Assembly (NCBI RefSeq): GCF_021401135.1
Contig: NZ_JACBFO010000003.1
Coordinates: forward strand, 558,001-622,000
Direction of reading: 5' to 3'
Source: Azonexus sp. R2A61
GTDB taxonomy: Bacteria > Pseudomonadota > Gammaproteobacteria > Burkholderiales > Rhodocyclaceae
DNA length: 64,000 bases
Shown here: positions 56,975-64,000 of the stretch, piece by piece
How the letters are laid out: each line of letters begins with the position of its first letter
Numbering within the stretch: the first letter of the stretch is position 1
Notes under the pieces: model-generated
Told to the model about the DNA's origin: nothing
Seen by the model: the letters and a program-made list of their open reading frames with translations, nothing else
The model's database searches: none
Position numbers and translations under genes: made by a program

Positions 56975-58060
56975 TTATACCTTGTCGGCGCAGAATTGAA
57001 TGAGGCTGGACGCCAGATCGCGCTGTTTTTTCAGCGAATTTCGCCAGTCGACCGCATGAATGGCAAATTCCGGCAGGCGGCGCAGCATTGCGGCAATGGC
57101 CGGGGCCGGATCGCCGACGCCGTTCCAGGCGAAGAAGAGCGCGCGCAGCGTCGCCGCCGTGGCCGGCGGCAGGCCGTTCAGGTAACGGGCGAGAAAAGCG
57201 TCGAGTTTGACGAGATGGGCATCGTCGTCCTGCCGGTAGATCTGCCAGACGAACGGCCGGCCGGCCCATTGGGCGCGGACGAAGGAGTCCTCGCCGCGCA
57301 CGAAATTGAGCGCGCAACGGCGCAGCAGCGCGTCGTAGGCGGTCTGGCTCAGGAAGGGAATGGCTTCGACCTGCAGCCGGCCGAGCTGCCACGCGCTGCC
57401 GGCGCCGAGCGCGGCTTGCGTGGCGGCCAGCGGCTTGCCCGGCGGCACCAGGCAGCGCACCGGTTGCGCCAGGTCGGCCAGCGCTGCGAACAGCCCGCCG
57501 ACCGGCGCGTTGTCGTAGCAGAACAGGCTGATTTCCAGCGTCTGCGGGGAAAGTGCGGGCAGGGCGGGGCAGGCATCGGCTTCGCGCAGCAGTCCTGCGG
57601 TCGACGGCGTGAAACCGGGAAAAACGAAATGCTTGGTCAGCGGCAGCGTCGGATGCGGCGAGGCCATGCCGTGGCAGCCGTCCACCCAGGCTTCGGCGCT
57701 CAGGTATTCGAGATTGAGCCAGACCGGCCGCCGCTCGCGCCGGGCCAGGCCTTGCAGGTAGGCGCCGGGCAGTTCGCAGGCAAAGGCTTCGATGACGACG
57801 TCGGCGGTTTTTGCCGCGGCCGCCCAGTTGACCGCAGCATCGGCGGCCGGCCAGCGGCGCAGTTCGATGCCGGCCAGGAATTGTTCGTCGCGCGCCGGAT
57901 CGCAGTCGGGACACAGCGGGGCGAGGGCGGTCAACTCGTCCACCCACAGCCGCACGCGTTTGCCGTGTTCGGCCGCCAGTTGCCGGGCGAGCCGCCAGCA
58001 GACGCCGATGTCGCCGTAGTTGTCGACGACGCGGCAGAAGATGTCCCAGTGAAGCTGCAT
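56975..58060 (-). CDS. earP: EF-P arginine rhamnosyltransferase EarP
   Basis: 361 aa. With the start MQLHWDIFCRVVDNYGDIG the catalytic residues fall at D13 and D17, the positions known for EarP; the C-terminal RGEDSFVRAQ carries the conserved Glu. GT-B fold, uses dTDP-rhamnose. 39 bp upstream of efp on the same strand, divergent from uvrC. Confidence 0.95.
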   Translation of the reverse strand: MQLHWDIFCRVVDNYGDIGVCWRLARQLAAEHGKRVRLWVDELTALAPLCPDCDPARDEQFLAGIELRRWPAADAAVNWAAAAKTADVVIEAFACELPGAYLQGLARRERRPVWLNLEYLSAEAWVDGCHGMASPHPTLPLTKHFVFPGFTPSTAGLLREADACPALPALSPQTLEISLFCYDNAPVGGLFAALADLAQPVRCLVPPGKPLAATQAALGAGSAWQLGRLQVEAIPFLSQTAYDALLRRCALNFVRGEDSFVRAQWAGRPFVWQIYRQDDDAHLVKLDAFLARYLNGLPPATAATLRALFFAWNGVGDPAPAIAAMLRRLPEFAIHAVDWRNSLKKQRDLASSLIQFCADKV

Positions 58061-58126
58061 GGCCGGCATGTTAACATCGCGGCCCGTGCCTTCTTCCCCG
58101 TTTTTCGCCCATTTCTCCGGTCGACC

Positions 58127-59944
58127 GTGGCTTTCGACGCAAAATCCTTTCTCGCTTCGCTGACCGAACTGCCCGGCGTCTACCGCATGATCGGCGCCGA
58201 CGGTGCCGTGCTTTACGTCGGCAAGGCCAAGAACCTGAAGAAGCGGGTGTCGTCGTATTTCCGCGACAATCTGTCCAGCCCGCGCATCGCCCACATGGTC
58301 AGCCAGATCGACCACGTCGAGACGACCGCGACGCGTACCGAGGCGGAAGCGCTGTTGCTGGAAAACAACCTGATCAAGTCGCTGGCGCCGCGCTACAACA
58401 TCCTGTTCCGCGACGACAAGTCCTACCCGTACATCGTCATGACGCGCGGCGAGTATCCGCGGCTCGGCTTTTACCGCGGCAATCCGGACCGCAAGGCCGA
58501 TTATTACGGGCCGTTCCCGTCGTCGTGGGCGGTGCGCGATAGCATCCAGCTGCTGCAGAAGATGTTCCGCCTGCGCACCTGCGAGGACACCGTCTTCGCC
58601 AACCGCTCGCGGCCCTGCCTGCTGTACCAGATCAAGCGCTGCAGCGGGCCGTGCGTCGGCTACATCTCGCCGGCCGACTACGCCGCCGACGTGCAGTACG
58701 CGACGATGTTCCTGTCCGGCAAGCAGCAGGAAGTGATCAAGCGCCTCAGTGCATCGATGGAAAAGGCCGCGCTCAACCTCGCCTTTGAACAGGCGGCGAT
58801 CTACCGCGACCAGATCCAGTCGCTGCACCAGGTCCAGGAAAAACAGTTCGTCTCGAGCAGCAAGGGCGAGGATGCCGACATCGTCGTCGCCGTGCGTGAA
58901 GCCGGCCAGTTGTGCGTCAACCTGGCGATGGTGCGCGGCGGCCGCCATCTCGGCGACCGGCCGCTGTTCCCGAGCAATGCCGGGGATTCGACCGCCGCCG
59001 ATGCGCTGGTCGCCTTCCTGCGCCAGCATTACGAAGTGCATCCGGCGCCGGCCCGGCTGCTGGTCTCGCCGCTGCCGGAAAACGAAGACGCCGAGGAAGC
59101 CGCCGCAACGCTGGCCGAACAGGCCGCCCGGCCGGTGCCGATCCAGGAAGCACGCAACCTGACGCAGAAGGCCTGGGTCGAGATGGCCTTGCAGAATGCC
59201 CGCCTGGCCATCCTGGCGCGCAATCAGGCCAGCGCCCAGCAGGAGATGCGGCTGGCCGCGCTGCAGGAAGCGCTGCAATTGGCCGAGCCGCTTGCCCGTA
59301 TCGAATGCTTCGACATCAGCCATACGATGGGCGAAAGCGCCGTTGCCTCGTGCGTGGTCTACGACGGCAACCAGATGAGCAAGCGCGACTACCGCCGCTT
59401 CAACATCCGCGACATCACGCCCGGCGACGATTACGCGGCGATGCGCCAGGCGGTGACGCGGCGCTATGACGGCATCGCCAGCGGCGAGGGCAGGGCGCCC
59501 GACCTGATCCTGATCGACGGCGGCAAGGGGCAGGTCGCCTCGGCCTGGGCGGCGCTCGCCGACCTCGGGCTGAGCCACCTCAACATGATCGGCGTCGCCA
59601 AGGGCGAGGAGCGCAAGCCCGGCCTGGAAAGCCTGATCTTCCCCGAAGCCGACGGTCGCGAACCGCTCAACCTGCCGTCCGATCACCCGGCGCTGCACCT
59701 GATCCAGGAAGTGCGCGACGAAGCGCACCGCTTCGCGATCACCGGCCATCGCGGTCAACGCGCGAAAAGCCGCAAAACCTCGACGCTGGAGAGCCTGCCC
59801 GGCGTCGGCCCGGCCCGGCGCAAGGCGCTGATCGCCCGTTTCGGCGGCCTGGCCGGCGTGCGCGAGGCGACGGTCGACCAACTGGCCGAAATCCCCGGCA
59901 TTGGCCGCGAGATGGCCGAAAAGATCCATTCCGCCTTACACTGA
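58127..59944 (+). CDS. uvrC: excinuclease ABC subunit C
   Basis: 605 aa from GTG. GIY-YIG N-terminus (PGVYRMI, LYVGKAKNLKKRV), UVR domain near residue 210, RNase-H-like C-terminal nuclease (CFDISHTMGE, LILIDGGKGQ) and tandem HhH (LPGVGPARRKALIARFGG). Makes both incisions with UvrB. Confidence 0.97.
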   Translation: MAFDAKSFLASLTELPGVYRMIGADGAVLYVGKAKNLKKRVSSYFRDNLSSPRIAHMVSQIDHVETTATRTEAEALLLENNLIKSLAPRYNILFRDDKSYPYIVMTRGEYPRLGFYRGNPDRKADYYGPFPSSWAVRDSIQLLQKMFRLRTCEDTVFANRSRPCLLYQIKRCSGPCVGYISPADYAADVQYATMFLSGKQQEVIKRLSASMEKAALNLAFEQAAIYRDQIQSLHQVQEKQFVSSSKGEDADIVVAVREAGQLCVNLAMVRGGRHLGDRPLFPSNAGDSTAADALVAFLRQHYEVHPAPARLLVSPLPENEDAEEAAATLAEQAARPVPIQEARNLTQKAWVEMALQNARLAILARNQASAQQEMRLAALQEALQLAEPLARIECFDISHTMGESAVASCVVYDGNQMSKRDYRRFNIRDITPGDDYAAMRQAVTRRYDGIASGEGRAPDLILIDGGKGQVASAWAALADLGLSHLNMIGVAKGEERKPGLESLIFPEADGREPLNLPSDHPALHLIQEVRDEAHRFAITGHRGQRAKSRKTSTLESLPGVGPARRKALIARFGGLAGVREATVDQLAEIPGIGREMAEKIHSALH

Positions 59945-59950
59945 CGGTCT

Positions 59951-60526
59951 ATGCCACTGAACGTCCCCATTCTGCTGACCTGGATGCGCATCGTCGCCAT
60001 CCCGCTGCTGGTCGCCGTCTACTACCTGCCGGCCGGCTGGCTTGGCGCGCACGAACGCGATCTGCTGGCAACCGGCATCTTCATGGCGGCAGCCTTCACC
60101 GACTGGGCGGACGGCTATCTGGCGCGCAAGCTGAACCAGACCTCGGCCTTCGGTGCCTTCCTCGATCCGGTCGCCGACAAGCTGATGGTCGCTGCGGCCT
60201 TGCTGATCCTGGTCCAGCTCGACCGTACCGACGCCATCGTCGCAGTGATCATCATCGGCCGTGAAATCACCATATCGGCGCTGCGCGAATGGATGGCCAA
60301 GATCGGCGCGTCGAAGAGCGTTGCCGTATCGATGCTGGGCAAGATCAAGACCACCGCGCAGATGATGGCGATTCCGCTGCTGCTCTACCAGGCACCGCTG
60401 CTCGGCTTCGACACGCTGCAGCTCGGCAACTGGCTGATCTGGATTGCTGCGCTGCTGACCCTGTGGTCGATGGGCTACTACCTGCGCATGGCCTGGCCGG
60501 AAATCGCCCGGCACAGCGGGGACTGA
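59951..60526 (+). CDS. pgsA: CDP-diacylglycerol-glycerol-3-phosphate 3-phosphatidyltransferase
   Basis: 191 aa, several TMs. CDP-alcohol motif DWADGYLARKLNQTSAFGAF plus LDPVADKL. Makes phosphatidylglycerol phosphate. uvrC-pgsA-tRNA order as in E. coli. Confidence 0.96.
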   Translation: MPLNVPILLTWMRIVAIPLLVAVYYLPAGWLGAHERDLLATGIFMAAAFTDWADGYLARKLNQTSAFGAFLDPVADKLMVAAALLILVQLDRTDAIVAVIIIGREITISALREWMAKIGASKSVAVSMLGKIKTTAQMMAIPLLLYQAPLLGFDTLQLGNWLIWIAALLTLWSMGYYLRMAWPEIARHSGD

Positions 60527-60541
60527 ACGGTTTTTTGCCGA

Positions 60542-60563
60542 CTGCTGCGGTCGACCGCAGCAG
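60542..60563. repeat. 22-bp perfect palindrome
   Basis: CTGCTGCGGTC and its exact complement meet without a loop, just before the pgsA terminator. It contains the recurrent host 10-mer GTCGACCGCA. Confidence 0.6.
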
Positions 60564-60570
60564 CGGAGGA

Positions 60571-60598
60571 AAAAAGGCCGGCGGATTGCCGGCCTTTT
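60571..60598. terminator. bidirectional terminator pgsA/ribB
   Basis: AAAAAGGCCGGC and GCCGGCCTTTT with a GGATT loop between convergent genes. Confidence 0.9.
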
Positions 60599-60613
60599 CG
60601 TTTCCGCGAGGCG

Positions 60614-61237
60614 TCAGTCCGGATAGTCGGCGAGCGCGGCGATCGAGGTAACGACCAGATCGTTGCGCGCCGCGTAATCGCGCAGCTGGGCACCGCGCAT
60701 CATCGTGCCGTCGTCGTTCATCAACTCGCAGAGAATCGCCGCCGGGCGCAGTCCGGCCAGCTCGGCCAGCATCACCGCGCCTTCGGTGTGGCCGCGCCGG
60801 CCATGCACGCGCCGGTCGTGGGCGCGCAGCGGGAAGATGTGGCCGGGGCGTACCAGATCCTCGGCGCGGGCATTTTCGGCGCAGGCCGTCAGCACGGTAA
60901 CCGTCCGGTCGGCGGCCGAGACGCCGGTGGTCACGCCATGCCGTGCCTCGATCGAAACGGTGAACGGCGTCCCGTGACGGCTGCCGTTGTCGCTGACCAT
61001 CAACGGCAGTTCGAGACGGTCGGCGATCCGGTTGTCCAGACAGAGGCAGACGATGCCGCTGCAATCGCGGATGAAACGGGCCATCCAGCTTGCGCTGACC
61101 AGTTCCGCGGCCATGATCAGGTCGGCCTCGTCCTCGCGGTTTTCGTCGTCGAGCACGATGACCGGCCGGCCGGCGCGGATCGCGGCGATCGCCCGTTGCA
61201 GTTGCTGGCGGGTGTTGAGGGAAATGTCGGTTTGCAT
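60614..61237 (-). CDS. ribB: 3,4-dihydroxy-2-butanone-4-phosphate synthase
   Basis: 207 aa, stand-alone RibB without a fused RibA domain. Metal/substrate loop [11 protein letters not shown] and RRGHTEGAV. Makes the four-carbon unit of riboflavin. Controlled by an FMN riboswitch directly upstream, so likely the regulated extra copy of the enzyme. Confidence 0.95.
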   Translation of the reverse strand: MQTDISLNTRQQLQRAIAAIRAGRPVIVLDDENREDEADLIMAAELVSASWMARFIRDCSGIVCLCLDNRIADRLELPLMVSDNGSRHGTPFTVSIEARHGVTTGVSAADRTVTVLTACAENARAEDLVRPGHIFPLRAHDRRVHGRRGHTEGAVMLAELAGLRPAAILCELMNDDGTMMRGAQLRDYAARNDLVVTSIAALADYPD

Positions 61238-61285
61238 GAAACGCTCCTGGGTTGTTCAAGAAAAAAGGGCGTTTCAGGGATGCAG

Positions 61286-61317
61286 AAAACCCGTGCGCGC
61301 CGGCTGGCGTGCACGGG
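61286..61317 (-). terminator. riboswitch expression-platform terminator
   Basis: CCCGTGC and GCACGGG form a GC stem with internal pairing; on the minus strand TTTT follows. It lies between the FMN aptamer and ribB, consistent with FMN-induced termination. Confidence 0.7.
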
Positions 61318-61325
61318 GAATGCTG

Positions 61326-61480
61326 CCTTCTTTCATCCGGACTGTGACCGTCGGCTTCGGCATTCGACCGAATCTGCTGACCCGCATTTCCCTTTCGGCA
61401 AACGCGGCGCTCGCGGGCTCGCCACCGCTTGCGCAGCAGCCTACCGCCGGTGGGGAATTCCACCCCGCCCTGAAGACCGG
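61326..61480 (-). promoter_or_regulatory. FMN riboswitch (RFN element)
   Basis: On the minus strand the aptamer opens with CTTCAGGGCGGGGTG, AATTCCCCACCGGCGGT, and closes with GACGGTCACAGTCCGGATGA, the invariant RFN blocks in order and spacing. Controls ribB 89 nt downstream. Confidence 0.97.
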
Positions 61481-61581
61481 GAGAGCATAGGCGCTATCGT
61501 GCCGCCGGTCAAAACGCCCGGCCGGAAAATCGGCTCGAAGCGCCGAAAAGCCGATGAACAGGAGAAAAGTAAGAAATCGTG

Positions 61582-61609
61582 TTGACAATTCTCGTGGGCT
61601 GTCTATAAT
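61582..61609 (+). promoter_or_regulatory. consensus sigma-70 promoter of the tRNA cluster
   Basis: TTGACA (61582-61587), 16-bp spacer, TATAAT (61604-61609). Transcription would start near 61616, 14 bp before tRNA-Gly. A GCGCGC discriminator suits stringent control. Confidence 0.92.
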
Positions 61610-61629
61610 GCGCGCTTCTGTTGTTCAGC

Positions 61630-61705
61630 GCGGCAGTAGCTCAGTTGGTAGAGCGCAACCTTGCCAAGGTTGAGGTCGAGAGTTCGAGACTCTTCTGCCG
61701 CTCCA
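61630..61705 (+). tRNA. tRNA-Gly (GCC), copy 1
   Basis: 76 nt with CCA; acceptor GCGGCAG/CTGCCGC, anticodon GCC in TTGCCAA. Followed by a GAAAAGCC/GGCTTTTC processing hairpin (61715-61733). Confidence 0.97.
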
Positions 61706-61758
61706 GAATTTCCGGAAAAGCCCCAGGCTTTTCTACTTGAAGTAAAGCTTGTAGGCGG

Positions 61759-61832
61759 GGCGCGGTAGCAAAGCGGTTATGCACCGGATTGCAAATCCGT
61801 GTAGGTCGGTTCGACTCCGGCCCGCGCCTCCA
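61759..61832 (+). tRNA. tRNA-Cys (GCA)
   Basis: 74 nt; acceptor GGCGCGG/CCGCGCC, anticodon GCA in TTGCAAA, CCA encoded. Confidence 0.96.
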
Positions 61833-61841
61833 GAGAACAAT

Positions 61842-61917
61842 GCGGCAGTAGCTCAGTTGGTAGAGCGCAACCTTGCCAAGGTTGAGGTCGAGAGTTCGAG
61901 ACTCTTCTGCCGCTCCA
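61842..61917 (+). tRNA. tRNA-Gly (GCC), copy 2
   Basis: 76 nt, identical to copy 1, so a recent duplication or gene conversion. Nine bases after tRNA-Cys. Confidence 0.97.
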
Positions 61918-61921
61918 AATG

Positions 61922-61952
61922 AAAAGGGAAAGCCTCCGTGCTTTCCCTTTTT
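61922..61952 (+). terminator. terminator inside the tRNA cluster
   Basis: AAAAGGGAAAGC and GCTTTCCCTTTT with a CTCCGT loop and T-run, between tRNA-Gly copy 2 and tRNA-Leu. Confidence 0.85.
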
Positions 61953-61984
61953 CGCATCCGCCGGACGCTAAAATGTCGCGGCTT

Positions 61985-62070
61985 GCCCGGATGGTGAAAT
62001 TGGTAGACACAAGAGACTTAAAATCTCTCGCTCATCGAGCGTACCGGTTCGATTCCGGTTCCGGGCACCA
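61985..62070 (+). tRNA. tRNA-Leu (TAA)
   Basis: 86 nt with long variable arm; acceptor GCCCGGA/TCCGGGC, anticodon TAA in ACTTAAAA, CCA encoded. After a terminator, so it may have its own promoter (none obvious). Confidence 0.95.
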
Positions 62071-62084
62071 CCACCGACTCCCGA

Positions 62085-62546
62085 ATGATCATCTACGACC
62101 TGATTTGCGATAACGAACATCGGTTCGAAGGCTGGTTCCACAGCGCCGACGATTTTTCCCGGCAGTGCGAATCCGGTCAGGTACATTGCCCGCAGTGCGA
62201 TACGCCGGCCGTCCGGCGCATTCCTTCGGCGATCGCGATCGGTAGCCCGGCGGCCGGTGAGCGGGTGGAAGCGGCGCCGGTTGGCGCTGCGGCGCACTCG
62301 AGCGCGGCGATGATTCCGTCCGGCACGCAGGTCATGGCACTGTATCGCCAGTTTGTGCAGAGCATCGTCAGCGGCAGCGAGGACGTCGGCGACGATTTTG
62401 CGGCCGAAGCGCGGCGGATTCATTACCAGGAAGCCCCGGAACGCTCGATCCGCGGCAATGCCACGCCCGAGGAGCGCGAGGCCCTGAAGGAGGAGGGGAT
62501 CGATGTCCTGCATCTGCCCCTGCCCCGGGAAGAGGATCTGAACTAG
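62085..62546 (+). CDS. DUF1178 protein
   Basis: 153 aa. N-terminal MIIYDLICDNEHRFEGWF and CPQC zinc-knuckle with RRIPS, the DUF1178 pattern. Function unknown. Ends 4 bp inside the convergent DedA gene. Confidence 0.9.
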   Translation: MIIYDLICDNEHRFEGWFHSADDFSRQCESGQVHCPQCDTPAVRRIPSAIAIGSPAAGERVEAAPVGAAAHSSAAMIPSGTQVMALYRQFVQSIVSGSEDVGDDFAAEARRIHYQEAPERSIRGNATPEEREALKEEGIDVLHLPLPREEDLN

Positions 62547-63496
62547 CCGGTTGCCGTGCCGGCGTGGTCGATCCCGGCCGGCCGGTTGAGCGCCATCCAG
62601 GCTTCGTAGCCGCCCTTCAGCGGCTTGACCGACAGAAAGCCGGCGCCGAGCAGATGCCTGGCCGCCTGGATCGCGCTGGCGTCTTCCGGGCAGGCGCATA
62701 GCGTGACGATCGGTGCGTTCTTCGGCCAGCCATCGACGGCAGCTTCCAGAAAATCGTGCTCGGCGACCCGGGCGCCGGCCAGCGGACCGTTTTCGGCGAT
62801 CATCGCCGGGCCGCGCAGGTCCAGCAGCAGCGGCGGTTCCGGCCCGTCGAGCGCAGCGCGCAACTGTTCGGGGGAAATGTGGGTCATCGCGCAGTTCAGG
62901 CGAAAGCGCGCTTTCTGCCGGAATTTCCAGCCCAGCCAGACGACGATGCCGGTTATCAGGACGAGCAGGGCGGCCGCGGCATTGCGTTCGAGGATATCCA
63001 TGACGGCCTGGACCTCGTCGCGCATCAGCCGTCCGGCAAGGATCGCCAGCCCGGCCCACAGCGCCGCGCCGACCGCCGATGCGGCAAGGAAGCCGACGGG
63101 GTTCATGCGCAGCGTGCCGGCAATCGGCGGCGCCACGGTCGAGAATCCCGGGATGAACTTGGCGACGACCAGCGACGGCAGTCCCCAGCGGACGAAGCGG
63201 GCTTCGGTCTGGCTGACGCAGGAGGCGGGGTTGATCGATAGCTTGCACAGACCGGACAGCACGCGATAGCCGAAGCGTTTTCCCGCCCAGTACCACAGCC
63301 AGTCGGCAGCGACCGACGCCAGTACCGCGGCGGCCAGGATGCCGGCCAGCGCATGGTTGCCGAGCGCCAGGCTACCGGCCAGCAGCAGCGTCGGCACTGC
63401 CGGTACCGGCAGGCCGATTTGTTGCAGCAGGACGTTCAGGAAGACGACGCTGACGGCGTCCTGCCGCAGTTGCTCGCCGATCTGGGCAAGTTCCAT
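62543..63496 (-). CDS. DedA membrane protein fused to a rhodanese domain
   Basis: 317 aa. DedA/SNARE-associated part at residues 1-195 (FIPGFSTVAPPIAG motif, four or more TMs), then a cytoplasmic rhodanese domain with Cys in VTLCACPEDAS. DedA proteins flip lipid carriers; the rhodanese part may carry sulfur or be regulatory. Confidence 0.92.
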   Translation of the reverse strand: MELAQIGEQLRQDAVSVVFLNVLLQQIGLPVPAVPTLLLAGSLALGNHALAGILAAAVLASVAADWLWYWAGKRFGYRVLSGLCKLSINPASCVSQTEARFVRWGLPSLVVAKFIPGFSTVAPPIAGTLRMNPVGFLAASAVGAALWAGLAILAGRLMRDEVQAVMDILERNAAAALLVLITGIVVWLGWKFRQKARFRLNCAMTHISPEQLRAALDGPEPPLLLDLRGPAMIAENGPLAGARVAEHDFLEAAVDGWPKNAPIVTLCACPEDASAIQAARHLLGAGFLSVKPLKGGYEAWMALNRPAGIDHAGTATG

Positions 63497-63500
63497 GGGC

Positions 63501-64000
63501 TCAGCGACCGACGCGGGCGACCAGTGCCGCCATCTGCTGGCGGATCAGCGCGGCGATCTTGTCGTCGGTCAGATCGCCGTTGGCGTCGAAGCCGCCGGCA
63601 AAGGCATTGGCGAAGACTTCGGGCTTGTTCAACGGCTGCAGATCGAGAAAGACGCAGACCTGGCGCAGGTGGTATTGCGCCCGCGAGCTGCCCATGCCGC
63701 CGGCGGCGCCCATCAGGGCGGCGGGTTTGCCGGCGAGCAGCGCGTTGTCCGGTTCGCGCGAGGCCCAGTCGAGGATGTTCTTCAGCGCCGGGGCGAGCGA
63801 ATAGTTGTATTCGGTGCAGGCGAAAACCAGCGCGTCGGCGGCGCCGATCTGCGCCAGCACGCGGTCGACCGCAGCCGGCTTGGCGGCGATGTCCTGGTTG
63901 TAGAACGGAATGTCGGTCAGGTCGGCGATCTCCAGCGTCGCGCCGTCCGGCAGGTTTTTCTGCGCGGCGCGCAGCAGGCCGCGGTTGGTGGATGCCTGGC
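63501..64000 (-). CDS. NADPH-dependent FMN reductase (partial, N-terminus beyond window)
   Basis: 166 residues visible. FACTEYNYSLAPALKNILDW and AALMGAAGGMGSSRAQYHLR are the flavodoxin-like FMN-reductase/ChrR motifs. C-terminus complete; 5' end outside. Stop lies 4 bp from the DedA start. Possible quinone or chromate reductase. Confidence 0.9.
   Translation of the reverse strand, partial: QASTNRGLLRAAQKNLPDGATLEIADLTDIPFYNQDIAAKPAAVDRVLAQIGAADALVFACTEYNYSLAPALKNILDWASREPDNALLAGKPAALMGAAGGMGSSRAQYHLRQVCVFLDLQPLNKPEVFANAFAGGFDANGDLTDDKIAALIRQQMAALVARVGR

Noticed and set aside
56051..58126. Long upstream extension of the uvrC frame
   Set aside because: It runs antisense through efp and earP. 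UvrC homology starts at the GTG at 58127.

Overview
The window looks like a GC-rich betaproteobacterial chromosome, most likely Rhodocyclaceae (Dechloromonas/Azonexus-like). This rests on gene order: yceD-rpmF-plsX-fabHDG-acpP-fabF, nadB/rpoE-rseC-mucD, lepA-lepB-rnc-era-recO, pdxJ-acpS-nagZ, efp with an Arg-32-type EF-P beside earP, and uvrC-pgsA next to a Gly-Cys-Gly-Leu tRNA cluster. The genus is an inference from synteny, not from a search.

Region 1 (1 to about 15.56 kb) is the repressor-proximal two-fifths or so of a Mu/B3-like transposable prophage, read right to left. A rightward cI-like repressor faces five TGTCGCACTTT operators. Leftward follow Ner, an early gene, MuA transposase, MuB ATPase, small early regulators, Gam, RdgC, GemA and Mor. 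The lysis set comes next (membrane protein, amidase, 3-TM holin, C92-type peptidase), then TraR/DksA, Mu gp25/26/27 homologues and the start of the large terminase, cut by the window edge. Between gp27 and terminase sits a probable Acb2/Tad1-type cyclic-nucleotide sponge. One gene (13375-13746) points against the early operon.

Region 2 (15.7-45.2 kb) is host core: tRNA-Asn, an unusual HTH-plus-AsmA membrane protein, aromatic/aspartate aminotransferase, uvrB, a low-Mr phosphatase, RNase E, rluC and small neighbours, the fatty-acid cluster, nadB, the sigma-E group without rseA/rseB, lepA/lepB, and rnc-era-recO.

Region 3 (45.224-52.790 kb) is a 7.56-kb island of lower GC that splits the usual recO-pdxJ linkage. 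A 7-bp direct repeat (ATGTTGC) flanks it. Joining the two flanks rebuilds a 12-bp-arm dyad in the host spacer, which gives a concrete prediction of the empty site. Near its left end lie a primase-like fragment and a decayed integrase. Cargo is a divergent GIY-YIG protein / PIN-domain protein pair and a compact three-gene cassette: MerR-like regulator, 1037-aa N6-adenine methylase, and a 229-residue D...ExK nuclease candidate. A 31-bp palindrome lies upstream of the regulator. This cassette is the best candidate in the window for an undescribed defence system.

Region 4 (52.86-64 kb) is host core again: pdxJ-acpS-nagZ, argC, DUF2798, efp/earP, uvrC-pgsA, an FMN riboswitch controlling ribB, the tRNA cluster with a near-perfect sigma-70 promoter, a DUF1178 protein, a DedA-rhodanese fusion and a truncated flavin reductase.
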